This document shows positions 61,369-64,000 of a stretch of DNA of 64,000 bases, one piece after another. This DNA is from Lentilactobacillus parakefiri. GTDB lineage: Bacteria; Bacillota; Bacilli; Lactobacillales; Lactobacillaceae. Where the stretch lies: positions 519 to 64,518 of the forward strand of contig NZ_BDGB01000064.1 of assembly GCF_002157585.1 (NCBI RefSeq), read 5' to 3'. The notes under the pieces are model-generated. The model had not been told where the DNA came from and searched no databases. It was given only the letters and a program-made list of their open reading frames with translations. The translations under genes were made by a program, and so were the position numbers. Position 1 is the first letter of the stretch. Each line of letters starts with the position of its first letter.

Positions 61369-62055
61369 ATGAGTCGAATTTTGATTATTGAAGACGAAAA
61401 GAATTTAGCACGTTTCGTCGAACTGGAGTTAAAGCACGAAGGCTATGACACCCAAGTTGAGTTAAACGGGCGAACTGGCCTACAGGCAGCGTTGGATGAG
61501 AATTTCGATGTCATTCTGCTTGATTTAATGTTACCGGAACTTAACGGTATGGAGGTTGCCCGCCGATTACGTGAAAAGAAGAACACACCGATTATCATGA
61601 TGACTGCACGCGATTCTGTCATTGATCGGGTGTCCGGATTCGACCACGGTGCGGATGATTATATCGTTAAACCCTTTGCAATTGAGGAACTCTTAGCGCG
61701 AATTCGGGCCTTACTTCGTCGAATTCAAATTGAAAATGATCAACAGAAAAACAACAAAAAATCAGTGACGTTCAAAGATTTAACGATTGAAAAAGAAAGC
61801 CGAATTGTTCGTCGTGGTGATGAAGTGATTAACCTCACAAAGCGCGAATATGAATTGTTGCTCACTTTGATGGAAAACGTTGACGTTGTCTTGGCCCGAG
61901 ATGTCCTGTTGACCAAGGTATGGGGATACGACTCTGAAGTTGAAACCAATGTGGTTGACGTCTACATTCGATATCTCCGAAACAAAATCGATCGTCCGGG
62001 TGAGAATAGTTACATTCAAACTGTTAGGGGTACGGGGTACGTGATGCGGTCATGA
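61369..62055 (+). CDS. arlR: OmpR-family response regulator (ArlR-like)
   Basis: 228 residues. Receiver with phosphoacceptor Asp52 (VILLDLMLPELNGMEV), Thr and Lys switch residues in MMTARD and VKPFAIEEL, and a winged-helix output domain with VINLTKREYELLLTLMEN and RGTGYVM. Closest in type to ArlR/CsrR-like regulators that act on wall and adhesion genes. TAGGAGAG lies nine bases before ATG. Overlaps the kinase gene by ATGA. Own promoter with inverted repeat. Confidence 0.92.
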   Translation: MSRILIIEDEKNLARFVELELKHEGYDTQVELNGRTGLQAALDENFDVILLDLMLPELNGMEVARRLREKKNTPIIMMTARDSVIDRVSGFDHGADDYIVKPFAIEELLARIRALLRRIQIENDQQKNNKKSVTFKDLTIEKESRIVRRGDEVINLTKREYELLLTLMENVDVVLARDVLLTKVWGYDSEVETNVVDVYIRYLRNKIDRPGENSYIQTVRGTGYVMRS

Positions 62056-63680
62056 ACCAACCCAACACACAACCAAAGAGAAGAAAAACATCGCTAAAAT
62101 GGAAGTGGGCGTTTTTTACGTCCATTGGTGTTTTAGCGATTGTTGTTATTTTCTCTGGACTACTTTTTAATCGATTCACAAATGTTTTATTTCAACAGGA
62201 ACGTTCACACATTGATAATACCTTGAGTACAGTTTCTTCCCGGTTGACAAATTATGCCTCTCCTTTGACAAAACGGGACGTGGCTCAATATTTGAAACCG
62301 AAGATCACCAACAGTAATGATCAGGGTACTCAGGCTGATGGCAACGATTTATATTCCAATTCGTTAATTGTCAACTTTTCCAGGGATAATATTTTAGTTA
62401 ATGTCTACAGCGTGAATGGCAAAGAACTGTTTGAATCACGCAAGGGCACGGCGACCTTTTATTCTGCCAGCAAACGGAAAATTTTTACCACCAAACATCG
62501 TGGTCGCCAAATTCTCGTCGGAGTCGAGCCGTTGCTTTCAAAGAAAAACGGTTCGTTGATTGGCTATGCGCAGGTGACCGATCAGTTGGATGATTATCGA
62601 GCGACTGCCAACAAGTTGCTGGTGATTTTGGTGATTTTGGTGCTCATTTCCGTCCTTTTGACGATGATTTTTGCTTATATCTTGGCGCAGGAATTATTGC
62701 GGCCAATTAATGATATTCAAAAAACCATTAATGAAGTTAAAAGTGATCCCGACTCTGACGCACGGGTCCCTGCCTTTCGATCCAACGACGAGTTAACCGA
62801 CCTGGCAGAGCTGTTGAACGGAATGTTGGATCAAACTCAACGCTATATTGATCAGCAGCAACAATTTGTGGAAGATGTTTCCCATGAACTTCGGACACCA
62901 GTTGCGGTCATTCAAGGACATATTGATATGCTGCTGAGGTGGGGAAAAGATGATCCGGAAGTTTTGGAAGAATCCTTGAAGGCTTCACTGCAGGAAACCA
63001 ATCGGATGAAAAGCTTAGTTTCTGAAATGTTGGATCTTTCCCGAGCTGAACAGATTGAAATTAACTACGGTGAAGAAATTACCGATGTTAACCAAGTATT
63101 TGAACAGGTTTATAATGATTTCAAAATGATTCATCCCGACTTCACCTTTACCTTTGATGATGACACCGATGGTGATGTCTACGTCAAAATTTATCGGAAC
63201 CGTTTGGAACAGGTATTGGTCATTCTTTTGGATAATGCAATCAAGTACTCAACTAAGCGAAAGGAAGTCCACCTGTCACTGTCAACCTCAATGGCAATGG
63301 TTAATATTGCTGTTCAAGATTTTGGTGAAGGGATTTCTGAGGAAGATAAGCAAAAGGTCTTCAATCGCTTTTATCGGGTTGATAAGGCCCGTAGTCGTGA
63401 CAAGGGTGGTAACGGATTGGGACTTTCAATTGCCCACAGACTGATTGAAGCCTACCATGGGAATATTTCGATCGAAAGCTCCCTTGGTTCCGGCTCAATT
63501 TTTCAAATCAATCTTCCCATTATGAAACATCTCCCAAGCGAAGAAGAGATCGAGAAGAAAGCTGCACCTACTTCGAATGGCCAATCCAAGGATTCTGGGT
63601 TAACTGAGGGTATCTTGGATACTTCCAAGCATGATGAGGATACCGGGTCGTTAAACGATGATGGACATCATAGAAAATAG
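62052..63680 (+). CDS. arlS: sensor histidine kinase (ArlS-like)
   Basis: 542 residues. Two membrane helices (about 20-40 and 190-215) flank a 150-residue extracellular sensor part with no recognised domain. HAMP follows (LLRPINDIQKTINEV), then phosphoacceptor His278 in FVEDVSHELRTPVAVIQGH and ATPase motifs N (LDNAIKYS), G1 (VQDFGEGIS) and G2 (GGNGLGLSIAH). An unusual acidic, Ser/Asp-rich tail of about 40 residues follows the kinase core. Paired with the response regulator by overlapping genes. Ends at a strong terminator. Confidence 0.93.
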   Translation: MNQPNTQPKRRKTSLKWKWAFFTSIGVLAIVVIFSGLLFNRFTNVLFQQERSHIDNTLSTVSSRLTNYASPLTKRDVAQYLKPKITNSNDQGTQADGNDLYSNSLIVNFSRDNILVNVYSVNGKELFESRKGTATFYSASKRKIFTTKHRGRQILVGVEPLLSKKNGSLIGYAQVTDQLDDYRATANKLLVILVILVLISVLLTMIFAYILAQELLRPINDIQKTINEVKSDPDSDARVPAFRSNDELTDLAELLNGMLDQTQRYIDQQQQFVEDVSHELRTPVAVIQGHIDMLLRWGKDDPEVLEESLKASLQETNRMKSLVSEMLDLSRAEQIEINYGEEITDVNQVFEQVYNDFKMIHPDFTFTFDDDTDGDVYVKIYRNRLEQVLVILLDNAIKYSTKRKEVHLSLSTSMAMVNIAVQDFGEGISEEDKQKVFNRFYRVDKARSRDKGGNGLGLSIAHRLIEAYHGNISIESSLGSGSIFQINLPIMKHLPSEEEIEKKAAPTSNGQSKDSGLTEGILDTSKHDEDTGSLNDDGHHRK

Positions 63681-63686
63681 TTTTGA

Positions 63687-63734
63687 AAAGGGCGTCACAT
63701 TCATTGCAAATGACAATGAACGTGACGCCCTTTA
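63687..63734 (+). terminator. terminator after arlS
   Basis: AAAGGGCGTCACATTCATT ... AATGAACGTGACGCCCTTT; a long near-perfect hairpin usable from both strands. Confidence 0.88.
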
Positions 63735-63753
63735 AAATGCCAATTTCTTTTAT

Positions 63754-64000
63754 GGTTCTTCGTCAACTGTTGTTGGTGAACAAAATATTGGAGTTCTAAT
63801 CACTTGGTGATTAGAGCTCTTTTTGTATGAACTCGAAAAGCAAACAGTACTCTGAGCCGGAATCTGAAGAAGTTTCGGTAACCAAATCCAGTTCGTTTAA
63901 TGACTTTAATCTTATTATTGGAACCCTCTAAAGGCCCGTTGGTGTAATGGTGAGTAAAAGTGTTGCCAATTTCATCACGATGAACTGCCAAGGTTTGGAG
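63754..64000 (-). mobile_element. ISL3-family insertion sequence, end fragment cut by window edge
   Basis: GGTTCTTCGTCAACTGTTG at 63754 resembles ISL3-type terminal repeats and lies 46 bases downstream of the transposase stop, as expected for the right end. The rest of the element is outside the window; the other terminal repeat and 8-bp duplication cannot be checked. Confidence 0.65.
63800..64000 (-). CDS. ISL3-family transposase, C-terminal part
   Basis: The frame is open to the window edge; the visible 66 residues are the C-terminus. The ISL3 signature YTNGPLEGSNNKIKVIKRTG plus FGYRNFFRFRLRVLF, with the last catalytic Glu in PLEGSNN, is plain. The TTG at 63991 is internal and not a start. 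The visible part is undamaged, so the element may be intact beyond the edge. Confidence 0.9.
   Translation of the reverse strand, partial: LQTLAVHRDEIGNTFTHHYTNGPLEGSNNKIKVIKRTGFGYRNFFRFRLRVLFAFRVHTKRALITK

Noticed and set aside
1-64000. CRISPR array, prophage, toxin-antitoxin or restriction system
   Set aside because: No direct-repeat array, phage genes, or defence gene sets were found when scanning all coding regions and gaps.

Overview
The window reads as the chromosome of a low-to-mid GC Firmicute of the family Lactobacillaceae. The signs are Bacillus-type gene clusters (yhaONM-prsA-hit-ecsAB, ytpP-ytpR-sftA-murC, yqeG-to-yqeM), T-box control of tRNA synthetases, and a murE / D-aspartate ligase / aspartate racemase set typical of an L-Lys-D-Asp peptidoglycan cross-bridge. 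A two-gene GH65 phosphorylase / beta-phosphoglucomutase operon, an ISL3-type transposase and several lactobacillar membrane proteins fit too. A Lentilactobacillus-like heterofermenter is a reasonable guess, but the species cannot be fixed from sequence alone.

Layout. 1-412 is the 3' end of an IS3-family element. 474-13650 is the more accessory part: alpha-disaccharide phosphorolysis (GH65 + pgmB), mscL, a secreted sedolisin (S53) protease followed by a CPBP membrane protease, then a block that looks like peptide/muropeptide scavenging (P1 aminopeptidase, C39-like protein, OppA-like lipoprotein, Ala-Glu-type epimerase, NlpC/P60 endopeptidase, cytoplasmic class A beta-lactamase fold protein). 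13768-16574 holds an OhrR/MarR regulator divergent from a DUF2238 membrane protein, a tRNA-Leu, a UspA protein and two small unknown genes. 16790-22212 is a probable wall operon (asparagine-synthase-like amidotransferase, murE, D-Asp ligase, Asp racemase). 22690-24762 holds tRNA-Gly and T-box-controlled argS. 24952-36922 holds a class A PBP, a YheA-like protein, the YhaO/YhaN/YhaM nuclease cluster, prsA, hit, ecsAB and trmB. 37350-41897 is ytpP-ytpR-sftA-murC. 42041-49824 holds a Bax1-I family protein and a replication/repair cluster (polA, mutM, coaE, nrdR, dnaB, dnaI). 49838-59969 is translation and ribosome assembly: T-box thrS, L20-leader infC-rpmI-rplT, yqeG-yqeH-yhbY-nadD-yqeK-rsfS-methyltransferase-tmcAL-yceD-rpmF. 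60097-63680 is a zinc alcohol dehydrogenase and an ArlRS-like two-component system. From 63754 an ISL3-family element runs off the right edge.

How the genes work together. Three systems dominate: (i) wall building and cross-bridge chemistry (murE, asl, racD, asnB-like, murC, class A PBP, PrsA foldase), (ii) scavenging of peptides and possibly wall muropeptides, and (iii) a long housekeeping run that couples DNA replication and repair to translation. Regulation is readable in several places: two T-boxes with visible specifiers (CGC for argS, ACC for thrS), an L20-type leader in front of infC, a Rex-like box on the adhP promoter, an inverted repeat around the arlRS -10, and a palindrome next to the OhrR-like gene.

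Most of the window is ordinary core genome. The points most worth a second look are the ATA start codon of infC, the wall-amidation operon logic, the unusual parts list of the muropeptide block, and a GH65 enzyme with a roughly 100-residue extra N-terminal region. I did not see a CRISPR array, prophage, toxin-antitoxin pair or defence island. No clearly new multi-gene system is proven by the sequence.
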